Assembly (NCBI GenBank): GCA_963402885.1
Contig: OY727100.1
Span: forward strand, 9,579,395 to 9,643,394
Reading direction: 5' to 3'
Length of the DNA stretch: 64,000 bases
Source: Antedon bifida
Lineage: Eukaryota > Echinodermata > Crinoidea > Comatulida > Antedonidae
Part shown: positions 23,606 to 35,569 of the stretch, piece after piece
Layout: each line of letters starts with the position of its first letter
Position numbering within the stretch: position 1 is the first letter of the stretch
Notes under the pieces: model-generated
Seen by the model: the letters and a program-made list of their open reading frames with translations, nothing else
Database searches by the model: none
What the model was told of the DNA's origin: nothing
Made by a program: the position numbers and the translations under genes

Positions 23606-26600
23606 ATGGCTGCAGCTCCAAAGGCTAGAAGACTAGAAGGGAAAGTGGCCATTGTAACGGCTTCAACAGATGGGTATGCCTATAGAATGTTGTTAATATT
23701 AATAATGCAGTAGATAATAATACTAGGCTTTTCTGGCAAGAAGTTAAGTTGTGCTAACTTTCTCACACACCATGTGATGACATCATGCAAATTGGAAACA
23801 TGAGTTGGCTGTTTTTCAGTCAGGCTATTTACATGCAGTTCATTATTATATGAGGTTTTAAAAAGCACTTAGCTTCCCAGTGGCCACATTACTATTTATA
23901 TTAGCCTGTTGTATGTAAACTGTTTGCAATACTCTCAACTGCTTCACAATCAAATCAAATATTATCACAAATGCAAAAAAAAGGCAATTATGAGATATAA
24001 AAAAAACCCCAAGATCAATCATTGATTTTGGCAAACACAACGTTCTCAAAATTCCAGCAATGCATTTTAGTATAATATAATAATAATAATATAAATCCTC
24101 ATTTTCTTTCTTTAAAAGAATTGGGTTTTCAATAGCAAGACGCCTTGCTCAAGAAGGAGCACATGTTGTTGTGAGCAGTAGAAAAGAAAAGAATGTAGAA
24201 AAAGCAGTAAATCAACTGAAATCAGAGGGCCTTAAAGTTTCTGGAATGGTGTGCCATGTTGCAAAAGAAGAGCATCGAAAACGTCTGATTAATTCAGTAT
24301 GCTTAGAAAATTAATTATCTACATTATCTTGATCTCATATTTTCATTGTGTCAAAAGAGAGTTTGATCAGGATGACTTGACTCTTAAGCCTACACTAGCT
24401 AGACTGCAGTAGTTTATGTGATCCTAATGGACAGCCTTCTACAGTTACTAGTCAGCCTCTGAGTTTCAAAGGGTCAGACTAGATGCTATCTACTAAAGTA
24501 GAGGAACACAACAATCCTACTAGTTCAGGCTAGACTCAGACTAAACAATGTCTGCTCCTATAATTTAGTACCATTTCAGTATTTTCACTATGTTTTTCCT
24601 TGAATTCATTCAGTGACAAGTTTTGTTCTTTTGCAGACAGTAGAACAACAAGGTGGAATTGATATGTTTGTATCTAATGCTGCTGTTAATCCTGTGTATG
24701 GTCCAATACTTGATGTAGGTTTCAATTGTTAATGAAACACTCTGGATGATGGTGACACTACCATTTTTAAGTTGTAATCAAACTAACAGCATACAGTATT
24801 TTAGCAGCTGGCTCAAAAATAAATAATAGTAAAGATCTTAGGACCATTTGAACCAAAAACAAATCTGGTTTTTGGGATAGCTTTGAATAATAACATTCTG
24901 AATGACGGCATTGCTTTGGATTTAGTCTTTCATAAATATAAAAGGGCCGTGGCCAGCATGAGGCAGACGAGTCACTTGCCTTGAAATTCCCCAGCACATC
25001 GTCATTAATATAAAGCATCTTTGCCTCATCTGTTTTTAACCTCTCGCTACAGCCTTGTATGATATATATACATTATAATATATTCATGATTTAAATATTA
25101 TTTTTTTACAGACTCCTGAGGAAGCGTGGGATAAGGTAGATTTTTTAAATGATTCACACATTAGAAAGTCATGAAATGAAGCCTAGGAGAATGACAACCC
25201 TGGCTGACAGATGGTCCAGTGGCCATATTCACCCTTCTAAGGAAATACTGTAGCAATTCTCCTATATTAAGTGAATACCAAGGAAAATCCTTAAATCTAT
25301 ATTTATAATAATTAGCAAGAGAAATATCTCGCTTAGGGCAGTTTTTAAAAAAAACTATAGAAGTGTCATTCAGATCACACAAATTTGATTATATGATTAT
25401 TTTATCATTATTTTTTAGATATTTGATGTGAATGTTAAAGCAACATTTCTTTTGATTAAGGATGCTGTAACTCACATGAAGAAGAGAGGGTAAGAACAAA
25501 AAACATGCCTGGTATGGGAAAATAAAAAAACACTAGATAGAGGCAATTTACTACTATCCAAATGACTAGGTCCGGATAAACTATTTGTAATAATGTACTT
25601 GTTTCTAAATACATATTTTTTCATAGTGGTGGTTCTGTAGTTATAGTTTCATCTGTTGGTGGATATGTTCCTTCTGAGGTATGTACAGTAAATACTGTAA
25701 TGTGATTGATATACTATACCTTTCTTTAATATAATATTACCTTTCATTATGATCAATATAACCACTGAGGCTATGTTTACACATAGTAATGGTTACTAAT
25801 ATTTAGCATATTGTGATATTAATTACTATGTTAAATGCCTGTTCATATAGGCATTTAACACAGCACAAGAATTAGATGGAAATACGAATACGCATATGCA
25901 TTAGTCAACACGGATGATTCTCGTGAATAAATTTGCTTAATGAAAAATCGACTTAAGAGACAGCTAACAATTACCATAGTGCTATCCAGATTTCTTCATT
26001 TAAAAATTTGTTTGTGGCTCAACTAAAGCTTTACTCATTTGCAAACTTACTTAAAAATTCTTATCTTTTATTTTCATCAGTTAATAGGTGCTTATTCAGT
26101 GAGCAAGACCGCTCTCTTTGGTTTAACCAAAGCTTTAGCCCCGCAGTGTGCTCGTCTTGGAATACGAGTCAACGGTCTCGCACCTGGACTCATCAAAACC
26201 AAGTTTAGCGAAGCAGTAAGATATTTTAAACATCTATTATAGAAAATTTAGAAGTAGCCTTAGCTAGGCTCAAACATAAAGGTATTTATACTGGTCCTCA
26301 AGCTTAACTGGAAACTAAGAAAATTCAGATTAGGCCCTCTACAAACCCACGGCAGCAAACAGTGCAGCAGTGTTCTGCACACCTTAAAGGTCACATCACA
26401 GTTCACAGGCTCTTAGGTTATTGTCCTGTTCAAACTTTGCATACTGATTAATAATATGTTATGAAGTACTGTACAGTATAATGAATCGCCTCAAGAAGAT
26501 AATTCGACTTGTTGGTCGGGAAATTTCTGCCCAATTTTGGGGTTGAGTACGGAAGTTTAGGGCGGGGATTGGGGGAAGATCACAATTTGTAAATCTCAAG

Positions 26601-27230
26601 CCAATAGCAACCTCAAATTTGACATGTATGAGCAGTGTTGATATTTCTTTTTTGCAAACTAAATATCTTGTAGCTATGGAGTAATGAGAAAGCTTTAAAA
26701 CAGTCTACCAAGATGTTACCAATAGCAAGGCAAGTTGTTTAAAACTTTATTAATACTAACATTTTAAAAAACAATGTGTAGCTGCCAGAGTCTAATGAAT
26801 ATTGAAAGTACTTCATATAAAATATTTTACTGTACTTTTCTTGTTGATTGAAGCATAGATTATTTCTTCTGATCCACTGATAATTTCATTACAATTTCTA
26901 GTCGAAAGTACAGAGCTAGGGCTGGGTTGGCAAGTGCCTTGAAACCTTACCAACCCTGTGACCCGCAGAGAGATTGTTCCCTTTTCGAACACCACACCAC
27001 TTTATTTCTCATGGCTGCGGCACTGGGAGCAGACACTTTACAATAGAGCTTTAACAGGAGCTACTGCTTTTACCATCTAAAAAACTGATGACTGACAACA
27101 TTGTTCTTTTATTAGGATTGGTTTGCCTGATGAATGTGCTGGAGCTGTTGCATTTCTTTGTTCTGATGATAGTACATACATTACGGGAGAAACAATGATT
27201 GTAGCTGGAGGAATGACAGCTAGGCTATAA
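23606..27230 (+). CDS. DHRS4: DHRS4-type short-chain dehydrogenase/reductase, copy B
   Basis: Tandem paralogue of copy A with identical exon phases and internal exon sizes. Exons 23606-23673, 24119-24296, 24637-24714, 25112-25135, 25419-25489, 25627-25678, 26081-26215, 26674-26729, 27116-27230 (TAA); 258 aa. It keeps TASTDGIG, SSRK, SNAAVNP, the serines, YSVSK (Tyr162, Lys166) and the C-terminal ARL. The start is the ATG at 23606 giving [14 protein letters not shown]. The ~30-residue leader of copy A is gone: its homologous DNA lies just upstream but the second leader ATG reads ATC and the frame does not join. Intron 8 uses a GC donor (gcaagt at 26730) where copy A has GT. AATAAA at 27501-27506. 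Probably peroxisomal or cytosolic; location is inferred. Confidence 0.93.
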
Positions 27231-27919
27231 TGTTACAATACATTACTTGGTCCTATCTGGCAGAATGACAGCTAGGCTAATAGTAATGTTTAAATAACAG
27301 GACAATTAATGGTCCTAGCTGGAGGAATGACCGGTAGGCTACCGATACATTCACCGGATACAAAAAAAAAATACAGTACTGAATCTGCAATATCTACAAT
27401 CTACAATTTAATTTCAGTTCATATAATTATTAAAAGTAATTTTTAGAAACTAATGACATTATTTGAATAATTTAAACTTTATAATATGCAAAATATAACA
27501 AATAAAACAAAACTGTAAAAGTCACTTTGTTTTGTAGATACATTTTATTTTAACAATAGGCTACATTATTAATTTCATAGACTTGTGCAGTTTTATGTGG
27601 CACCACCAGCAAGCATTTTGTTTTTTAAAGTATAGTTATGACACACCATATGTGCCAAAATTAAGCTGAATCGATATGTAGAAACTAGACTAATCATTTC
27701 CACAATTTGAGCTGTCATGTTTAAAACTTGGTTGTCACTTAGACACAATGTAGGTGCAATCAACTCAAGTGAATTGACCAATCACAAGTGACAGTTGATC
27801 CGTTGCATCTTGATTGGTCAAAATAATTGCAGTGGGTTTACATCCTTGCATTGGGTCCAAGTGGGAACCAAGTTTAAATAGGTTGCACAGTTTGTAACGT
27901 GCAATAAGAATAAATGTAT
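27231..27919. other. Convergent 3' ends of DHRS4 B and TP53RK
   Basis: Contains the DHRS4 B 3' UTR with two degenerate copies of the stop-codon-derived repeat (near 27250 and 27315), AATAAA at 27501 for the plus strand and TTTATT at 27544-27549 (AATAAA on the minus strand) for TP53RK. The stretch with GACCAATCACAAGTGAC (27777-27793) recurs near 34412, so part of the spacer is a dispersed repeat. Confidence 0.6.
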
Positions 27920-29781
27920 TCATCCAACCATTAGTCGCTTTCTTCCTCTCATTCGAACCTCCTCTAACTTAGCAAGAACTTCTTTTGATTGCTTTGATTT
28001 CTTGCTATAATTCTGCAACATACGTTCAAATAATACCTCTGTATTCGGATGCGTACTTAACAACGCCCTCTCTAGTACATACAAATCAACACCCTTATCT
28101 TCCAAAAGCCTGGACACATGACTGAGGCCAAAATCAATAAGTACAAGGTCCAATTCTTTGAAAGGTCTTTTTATCATTATATTCGACGTCGTCAGGTCAC
28201 CATGGATTACATCAATGTTATGCATAGTTGCCAAGATGTTGCCAATTTTGTCTGCCAATTTGTTTAATTCTTCATCTTTTCCACCTTCTCTTTGTAGAGC
28301 CTGAATGTACTCTTTTACAGTTAATGAATCCTTAATGTTCTCCATATAAATCTGATTGGTCTCATAATTTACAAAATAAATAGCCGGAGTAGCAATACCT
28401 GTGGGAAATAAAATCAAGTTCATCATCGTCATCATCCTATACTGTGCAGAACCTCATTTAAAGACCCTTTCCCTACAATTTGTGACGTTTTGTAAAAATA
28501 ATACATTTTTTTAAAAAAACATTAAACCAGGTCATTCCTTGTCTTAAATGTACGTTTTATGGTAAATTATGATAAAAAGTGAGAAACAATGCACTACCTA
28601 AGTAGCTCGCGGCGAATTACCTCTCGTGGACGGTCTTTAGGCCTAGCCTACCTAAGCTTAGTTTTGTAGGCCTAGCTGGTAAACATCGGTTACGTACGAA
28701 CATCGATCTTTAAGTATAGCACATGTTTGTTATCGGTCATCCCTTTCTGCAGTTATTTTCTTATAATATATAATTATTTAAAGATAATTTATGTGCATGC
28801 GTCTTATGTATGTGTCAATGAAAAATATGCAGCGTCGACCACAAACAAGGTAGGCCTAGACATGACCGTACTAAAAGGAGATTTATGCACTTGTCAATTG
28901 TATGACCCACTATACGACCCCCGGGAGAGGTGTGTCATTGGTGCGTCATTTACAAATAATTACTGACGTAGGGGTGCGTCAAAAAACCTAGATGGTACGT
29001 CAAATCAATGACCAATGGTGTGTCAATGTCCGTCACTTTACCACCCAAAATATCATAAAAAACATGGTCACAGTGCGTCAAAATGGGTGCGTCATGGTCA
29101 CCTAAAGGTAAGTCACATTATTGACGCATGGGTGCGTCATGGTATTCATAAGGTATGACGCACATCGGACAAATGACGCACCTCTCCCGGGGGTCGTATA
29201 GTGGGTCATACAATTGACAAGTGCATTACAACCGAGACTGTGTATTATTTTAATAATATTAATATAAAACAAATCAGTCTAAAAAAATGGAAAGAACACA
29301 GCATTAAAAATCAATATGAAATGTGTCAATCATACATGGATTAATTTTATTTGAATGTAAATTTTTGTCAACGTTTAGTTTAGGCCTAGCTAGGCCTAGG
29401 AGTATTAGTTAGGCTAGTATTTCTATAGGCCTAGGCCTATTAATAATAATAATATTTAAAAAAATGTATTTATGTATATTTTACAAAGTTGTTATAAGAA
29501 TAAAAAATATTACATATTTTATTATTAATATATTTTACAACACAACAAAGTTTTCTACCGACACAAAAAGCTAGGCCTAGGACTAGATTCTCACCAGCCT
29601 TCTTGCACCGCATTATAGCTCTTGCTTCCTGTGTCATCCTCTTCTTGGTTAGCTTTTCATCTAGCGTCGGATGTCGATACTTCTTTGAAAAACGTTCTTT
29701 CACAATAACAGAACGGCTACAAAATTCGCCCTCAAAAACTCTAGCTTCTGCACCTTGATTTATCATGTTTGAAGAGGTCAT
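27920..29781 (-). CDS. TP53RK: TP53-regulating kinase / Bud32, KEOPS complex ATPase subunit
   Basis: Atypical small kinase that, as the Bud32 subunit of KEOPS, supports N6-threonylcarbamoyladenosine (t6A) modification of tRNA. Two exons: 29781-29595 and 28398-27920 (TGA), joined in phase 1; 221 aa, slightly shorter than human (253) because of a short N-terminus. Seen: NQGAEARVF glycine-poor loop, VIVKERF with Lys28, the family signature YRHPTLDEKL, catalytic loop HGDLTTSN (128-135), DFG (151-153), EDKGVDLYVLERA, STHPNTE and the diagnostic C-terminal tail RGRKRLMVG. The 1.2-kb intron contains a Harbinger-type MITE and a dispersed repeat. Head-to-head with the second TK2-like gene. Very secure assignment. 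Confidence 0.96.
28488..28712. repeat. Dispersed ~215-bp repeat, copy 2
   Basis: Same orientation and block order as 11285-11500 (GTTTTGTAAAAATAAT through TACGAACATC). In the TP53RK intron. Confidence 0.6.
28886..29225. mobile_element. Harbinger-type MITE, intact (340 bp)
   Basis: Perfect terminal inverted repeats of about 47 bp beginning TGCACTTGTCAATTGTATGA, flanked by TTA on both sides (28883-28885, 29226-29228). A 3-bp TWA duplication is typical of PIF/Harbinger. The interior repeats GTGCGTCA words. Noncoding, in the TP53RK intron. The perfect arms suggest recent activity. Confidence 0.85.
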
Positions 29782-30098
29782 TTTAGCAGAGGATAAACAT
29801 AAATTTTAAAATTAAAATTAACAAATTTGAGCCAACAACAACATGCATGCCATTTGTCTACTTTTTTTAAAGCAGACGACGGGGCCTGTTTGTGAGTGAA
29901 ATATAATCTCCACTGTTAATAATTGTACAGAAAAGGGTAAAAAATGTATTTATCGCGGCAACCACTGTCACAGGCGCGAAATTCATATTTTGTTTTTGTC
30001 AGCAGCAGTCTAGGCCTATAATCGAATCGCCAGCAGCTGGGTGTGTTTTTCTTTTGCGCCTTATGTAACGTTTTTGTTTAATATTTTATCTAGCCAAC
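29782..30098. promoter_or_regulatory. Probable bidirectional promoter, TP53RK / TK2-like B
   Basis: 317 bp between divergent ATG codons. GGCGCGAAA at 29973-29981 matches an E2F site, and a related TTTTGCGCC lies at 30052-30060, close to the kinase start. The rest is AT-rich without a clear TATA box. Function is inferred. Confidence 0.5.
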
Positions 30099-33000
30099 AT
30101 GTCAGATTCTAGAAACTCAAAAGCAACAGTAAGTAGGATAATCAAAGCATGTTGTGTCTTTTTTTTATTGGAAGTCATAAAAAATGAATTTATTTCATTT
30201 ACACTTACAGGGTTTTTACATGACAATAATTAATTATTATGATGGTACCTAGGTAGGTTAGGCCCGTTAGGACTCTACAGTATGTGTGCATATTTTTAAA
30301 CATTCAGCTCAGTTAACAAAATTTTCATTTTTTTTATATAGGCCTAGCTAGGCTATTTTTAATACAATGTGAGCGGCCACCTCCCCTAGTAATACTGTAG
30401 GTAAGGTGCATTTGGCACCTGTCCACCTACCGTGTAAGCGGGTGGCCGCGAACACTTTTTTGCTAAAAATTAGATTTTTTGTATGGTAAATTACCTCCCG
30501 CCTCCATAAGCGGCCATCTGTACTATTGTGCTTTATATAGCCTATCCTAGGCCTATTAGCTTTAAACGGGCAACTTCCGCAAGCGGCCACTTTTCCCTGT
30601 CCTGAGGGTGGCCGCTGACGGGAGGTTCAACTGTTTTATATATAACTTAACAAGATGCAACCATGGACCTATAAATTAGATAGGTCCATGATGCAAAACA
30701 GCACATTAACACTAACAGCAGCAGCAGACACTAGCCAGTTTATAAATTTCATTACCGTAATCGAATATTAAATGCCCCGGCATGTGACTGTGAGACGTTT
30801 AATTGTTAGTAATGATAATTATTATGATATAATCAAATACAATTAATATCAAGAAGTGACAATTGTATAAAAATGTTTTGACTAGCCTTTTGACTAGGCT
30901 ACATTTCATAATGATGAGTGTACAGGTACAGCAGACATGAATAATGACATTAATTTGATTATTTCTTTTTAAAACTAAGATATGTGTTGAGGGAAACATC
31001 GGTTGCGGCAAGACCACAATGTTAGAAATGTTCCAAGAGCAAGTTCCCTATGGCGTAGAAGTTCTGACTGAACCCGTGTCCAAATGGCAAAATGTCAGAG
31101 GCCATAATACATTGGTAAATAACTAAACATCCTGCTTCATATAATGCACTTGTCAATAGAATACACCATACGACCCCAGAAAAGGGAATGTCATTTCAAT
31201 ATAATTATTGAAGCAGGGGTGTGTAAAAAAAACCTAAATGTATGTCACATCAATGAACAATGATGGTGTGTCACTATACCACCCACCATATCATGAACAA
31301 CAATGTATCACAATGGGTGCGCCATAGTCACCTTAAGGCAATCACTTTTTTGACGCACGGGTGTGTCATGGTATTCATAAGGTATGACGCACCAGCTCCC
31401 GAGGGTCGTATAGGGGATTGAGAAGAGCATAACATTTTTATAAAATAAATTGATATGCTTGATTTGGAGTTGTGTGTAGCCTAACATTTTTAATTTAAAT
31501 GGCTAAAATGTTAGATAAATGATTATATTTTAAGTAATACAAAATTTGAACAATATATATAGGGTTTGATGTACGAAGATCCAGCGCGTTGGAGTTTTGC
31601 ATTTCAGTCGTACTTACAATTAACCATGTTACAAAACCACACATGTCCAACCAAGCAACCACTGAAACTAATGGAACGGTCACTGTTTAGTGCTAGACAT
31701 GTGTTTGTAGAGAACTTGTACAGAAGGTAAGCTAAAAGATACTTGCAAGAAAGTGATTATTATTATTTATTCAGGCAAAAGATACATTTTACAAAATATA
31801 ACACAAATCATTTTTGTACCAGAACACCACCTCTTTCAAAGATGCACTCGATTCTTCTACAGACACAAGCCAGATCTAAATCCAGTTTTAAATTCCTTAT
31901 GAGAAAACTATTTTTGATGAGTACCTTGAACCTGAGCCAATGGCTATGATTTGCAGCGCCCTTCCTTCACTTGACCAAATATAATTTGATCATTAATTAT
32001 AACATAATTTTTCTTATTTTGTAGCAATAAAATGTCAGATGCAGAATATGCCATAATCAATGAATGGTTTGATTGGATCTTTGTAAACTTGAACCTTAAT
32101 GTTGACCAAATAAGTAAGTTTGGAAAATATGAATACAATAATGCATCATTTCAGCAGATGTGTATCATTGGGGCTTTTGAATATGATTCTTAATGTTAAA
32201 CTTGAATTGACAAAGTAATCTGATTTATGTACAGTAAATGCACAGTTCTGACTGTGACAATTACATTTCCTATACTGGTGTTTTCTGATTAAATTAATCA
32301 AATTTTATAATTTTCTGTGAAAGTTCATTAGTCAGGAGGCCTAGTCTGATTACATTCTCAGTTTAAATATTAACCAGTTCAAATAAAGTTTTTGCAGAGT
32401 AATAATAATATTTAATTGTTGTATGTTTTACTTAGTCTACCTGAGGACTTCACCCCAGAAATGTTATGAAAGAATCAAAAAGCGTTGCCGGAATGAGGAA
32501 AACTGCATCCCGTTGGAATACCTACAACAGATCCATGACTTGCACGAGGAATGGCTAATAGAGGGTTCTAAGTTAAACCCTAATTCAAACATTATAGTAA
32601 GTACAGTACAGTATATTGTAATAACTGACATACAAACTGCAGTCAATTCATCACTTGTATAAAAGCCTTTCCCCCTCTAATTTAGTAGAGAACATATTGA
32701 AACTTTGAACATCACTCTAAGACAATCATATTGTGCATACATATGCAACATCACTGCTCATGTGTAATTTCCTCTCACCTTTCTGATCAAAATGTTTGTA
32801 CTATGACCTAGAACCAGAGCACTGCAGGGGGCTGTGGTTCATATTCAGATCTAACAATCTATGCTTGCAAATTAAAATTGTGTGGATTAAATTTGAATAA
32901 CGTTTTTATCTCATTGGCATATATTGAGATCTAAATGTATACAACAAATCTTCAAATGGTGGCTATTGGATTAAGGGCTTGGAAAGGAGAAAAATAAAAT

Positions 33001-33127
33001 AACAAATTTTGTTTTTTTTTTCCAGGTAGTGGATGCAGATCAATCGTTGGAACAGATGGAAGAAATTTATTTCAAAGATGATGCTAAAATATTAAATTAT
33101 GATCACCTAATAAAAGTGCAATCCTAA
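30099..33127 (+). CDS. TK2-like deoxynucleoside kinase, copy B (no presequence)
   Basis: Deoxynucleoside salvage kinase of the dNK/TK2 group. Exons 30099-30128, 30980-31114, 31563-31726, 32025-32113, 32436-32596, 33026-33127 (TAA); 226 aa. Exon sizes and phases match copy A except for exons 1 and 2 and the last. Visible: P-loop GNIGCGKT (15-22), [23 protein letters not shown] (92-95), [10 protein letters not shown], the LID segment KKRCRNEE followed by [17 protein letters not shown], and [11 protein letters not shown]. The N-terminus before the P-loop strand is only ten residues ([10 protein letters not shown]), so a mitochondrial presequence is absent and a cytosolic or nuclear enzyme is inferred. 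A Harbinger-type MITE lies in intron 2. Candidate AATAAA at 33817 and 34303. Substrate range cannot be read from the sequence. Confidence 0.93.
31145..31429. mobile_element. Harbinger-type MITE, diverged copy (285 bp)
   Basis: Left end TGCACTTGTCAAT, right end reversed TGCTCTT, flanked by TAA on both sides (31142-31144, 31430-31432). The interior aligns with 28886-29225 (GGGTGCGCCATAGTCACC; GTCATGGTATTCATAAGGTA). In TK2-like B intron 2. Confidence 0.8.
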
Positions 33128-35533
33128 TAATAGTAACAATAACTTTATATACCGTAGTACAATGTCCCCACTCAAGTATAGACCAACCTCAAAATGTATA
33201 AGCCCAGCAACCCGCCTCAGTATAGGGTCTCCTAAAAAGTACAGGGTCAGTCAGATAAATAATCTGACTGAACAATAATACTGAACTGAATAATACGTTG
33301 AATTGAATTGAATAATTTTAGCGGGTTATGTACAGTATCTTGCTAGGAAATAAAACCTACTACAGTACTCTACTAGACTGGGCCAAAATTAAAATTCCTA
33401 AAAAGAAAATGAATGAATGAAAGCAATAACTAAAACCACATTAGAATCATTATTAATGCATATGTACTTGCAAAATGTTGTGTTTGTCAGGCTTGGGCAA
33501 CATGTTTATCCTAATTTTAGCTGATTTATTATCTATGTATTTTAAAAAAATCTGCTGTACTAAAATTTTAACATACTATTAACTCATGCATGCAACAATC
33601 GATAGAATTGATCAGATTTTGAGTTGGTCAGCGATTAGGTGACAACATGTTTTTAGGCCTAGTTATTAGTGTATATAGTTGTTATTTTAGTTTCCTTGCA
33701 CAACAAAGTGTTGGTCCTTTTACCTGTATGTTGTAAAGGTCACATTATTTATTTAATTTGTCTACGGTATAAAAAAAAAATTATTGATTACTATGTAATG
33801 AATATTAGTATGAATGAATAAAACAGTACTCTAATACATTTTTAATGAATTTCTGTTTATAAAAACAAAATATCAAAAATTTAAAACTAGACACTCAATA
33901 ATGCAATTTCTTTTTATGATTTCAATTTCCAAAAATATGTTTTTAAAATGTATGTACTGTCTGTGTGTATAGATTATTTTTAACTTTTCATCATGTGTCA
34001 ACATAATTATATATTTAGTTCCTTAAAAAAAACGTGAATAATATTGTAAATTGTGTATGATACTAATAAACATTTCAATGTATTGTAAGGAATACAACTA
34101 CTATATTGATATTTTTAAATTACAGTATACAGTAATGTAATGCAGTAAACATCAAATTAATATCGTAGAAAATGTACATACTGTATATATAATTGTAGTA
34201 TTAATTTTTAGAGTTTTTATATTAGTGTTGTTATATTTCTAATGTGTTCAACTCAATGGTTTCATTGGATTGTGCTATTGTATATATTTATGTCTTTTTG
34301 TAAATAAAGTACTGAAATTAGATTTTAACAAATTGAAGATACTTTTTATTGGTTGGTGAAACTTGCTTATCACAAAGACTTCGCAAGAATGTAGATGCAA
34401 TGTAGGCAATTTGACCAATCACAAGTGACTATCTGAACTGTTGTGACTTATAATATAGGTTGCACATACTGTACGTTGTTTCGCCCTACTAGTACTGCAG
34501 TAGAAACCACGCTAAAGACCAATTTACAAAGACGGGAAGCGTAAAACCGCGTAGCTTGTATCCTCAGTGGAAACTGCCCGTCCGCTACACGCTTTGTGTA
34601 AATGGCCATAAGGAAAACAGATTCTATATTTTTATTAGCATTACCGCTCGTGTAAATTGGTCTTTAAACTATTCAACATTGGATACGTTAGATAAGTGTT
34701 ATTACTAGCCTCCTTTTATAGATGATAAAACCACAATATATAAAGGCCCAGACACAATTATAGGATTAGAAGACAATTACAATACTTACAACATTGTATC
34801 AATTTGTTAATAGTTAATAGTTTCTATTAAAGGAGAAAATTTTACATGAGTATGAGAATATTAACTGCTTTTTATTTTTTTACACCTTGGCATTTGAATC
34901 CGGTTTAAATCACTCATGATTCATCATTAAAATTTAAAAGCATAAATGGAAATCAACTAAGTAATTAACAGTAGAACTCACTACCTGAAGGTGCCAATTA
35001 CATTAAAAAACATACAATTCAATATGTATGAGAAAAAATGCACCATATATGAGTTTAGTCATAGCCTCTTTAAAGGACAAAGAAGTATAAATGAAAACAA
35101 AATCCAGCATGAAAATTGAATAAGATTCTATCAAAAAGTTGGTTTCGGCAAACTAGCCTAGGCCTAGCCTAGTAGGGCTAGGCCTAGATATGAAATGAAA
35201 CAATGAAAAGTGATAGAAAGCTTGCCTCTGAGAATCAGGTGTTGTGTGTGTTTAACAGTAGGCTACACGAAGCTATATTTTAAAGATCTTGAATAATGAA
35301 CTATAAAATCGGCCTGCTAAAGAAGACAATGTTTGTAGGCGACGCTCTCGCTCCCTCTCCTAGGACTGTAAATACCTATCATAGTCATACAAGCCTAGCC
35401 TGTTCCTAGGCCTACTCAGGCCTAAATCTAGGCTAGAGATACTGAGTTATAAACATGATAGCAACGTTAGTAGGTCCGTAGGTCAGTCCTGATATATTAT
35501 AATTACAGTATGACAAATTATAATTGAACTTAC
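33128..35533. other. TK2-like B 3' UTR and spacer
   Basis: Probably a long AT-rich 3' UTR ending near 33.8 or 34.3 kb. It then holds a dispersed segment sharing TTTGACCAATCACAAGTGAC (about 34410) with 27.78 kb, a small MITE at 34515-34664, and AGGCCTA-rich DNA near 35.15-35.45 kb. No coding exon was recognised. Confidence 0.5.
34515..34664. mobile_element. TA-flanked MITE (150 bp)
   Basis: Ends AAGACCAATTTAC and inverse GTAAATTGGTCTT, each next to TA (34513-34514, 34665-34666). The inner parts also pair loosely (AGCGTAAAACCGCG; CGCTACACGCTTTGTG). Tc1/mariner-type target, no transposase. Confidence 0.65.
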
Positions 35534-35569
35534 AATTTTAGTTTCGTTATTAGTTGTATTTATTTCCAT
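35534..35569 (-). CDS. Possible first coding exon of an unidentified minus-strand gene
   Basis: ATG in a strong context (AAAATGG) opens twelve codons (MEINTTNNETKI) that end exactly at a consensus donor gtaagt. Upstream on the minus strand are CpG-rich DNA (35580-35650) and a CCAAT word near 35670, as in a promoter. No following exon was identified, so this could be a chance match. Confidence 0.3.
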
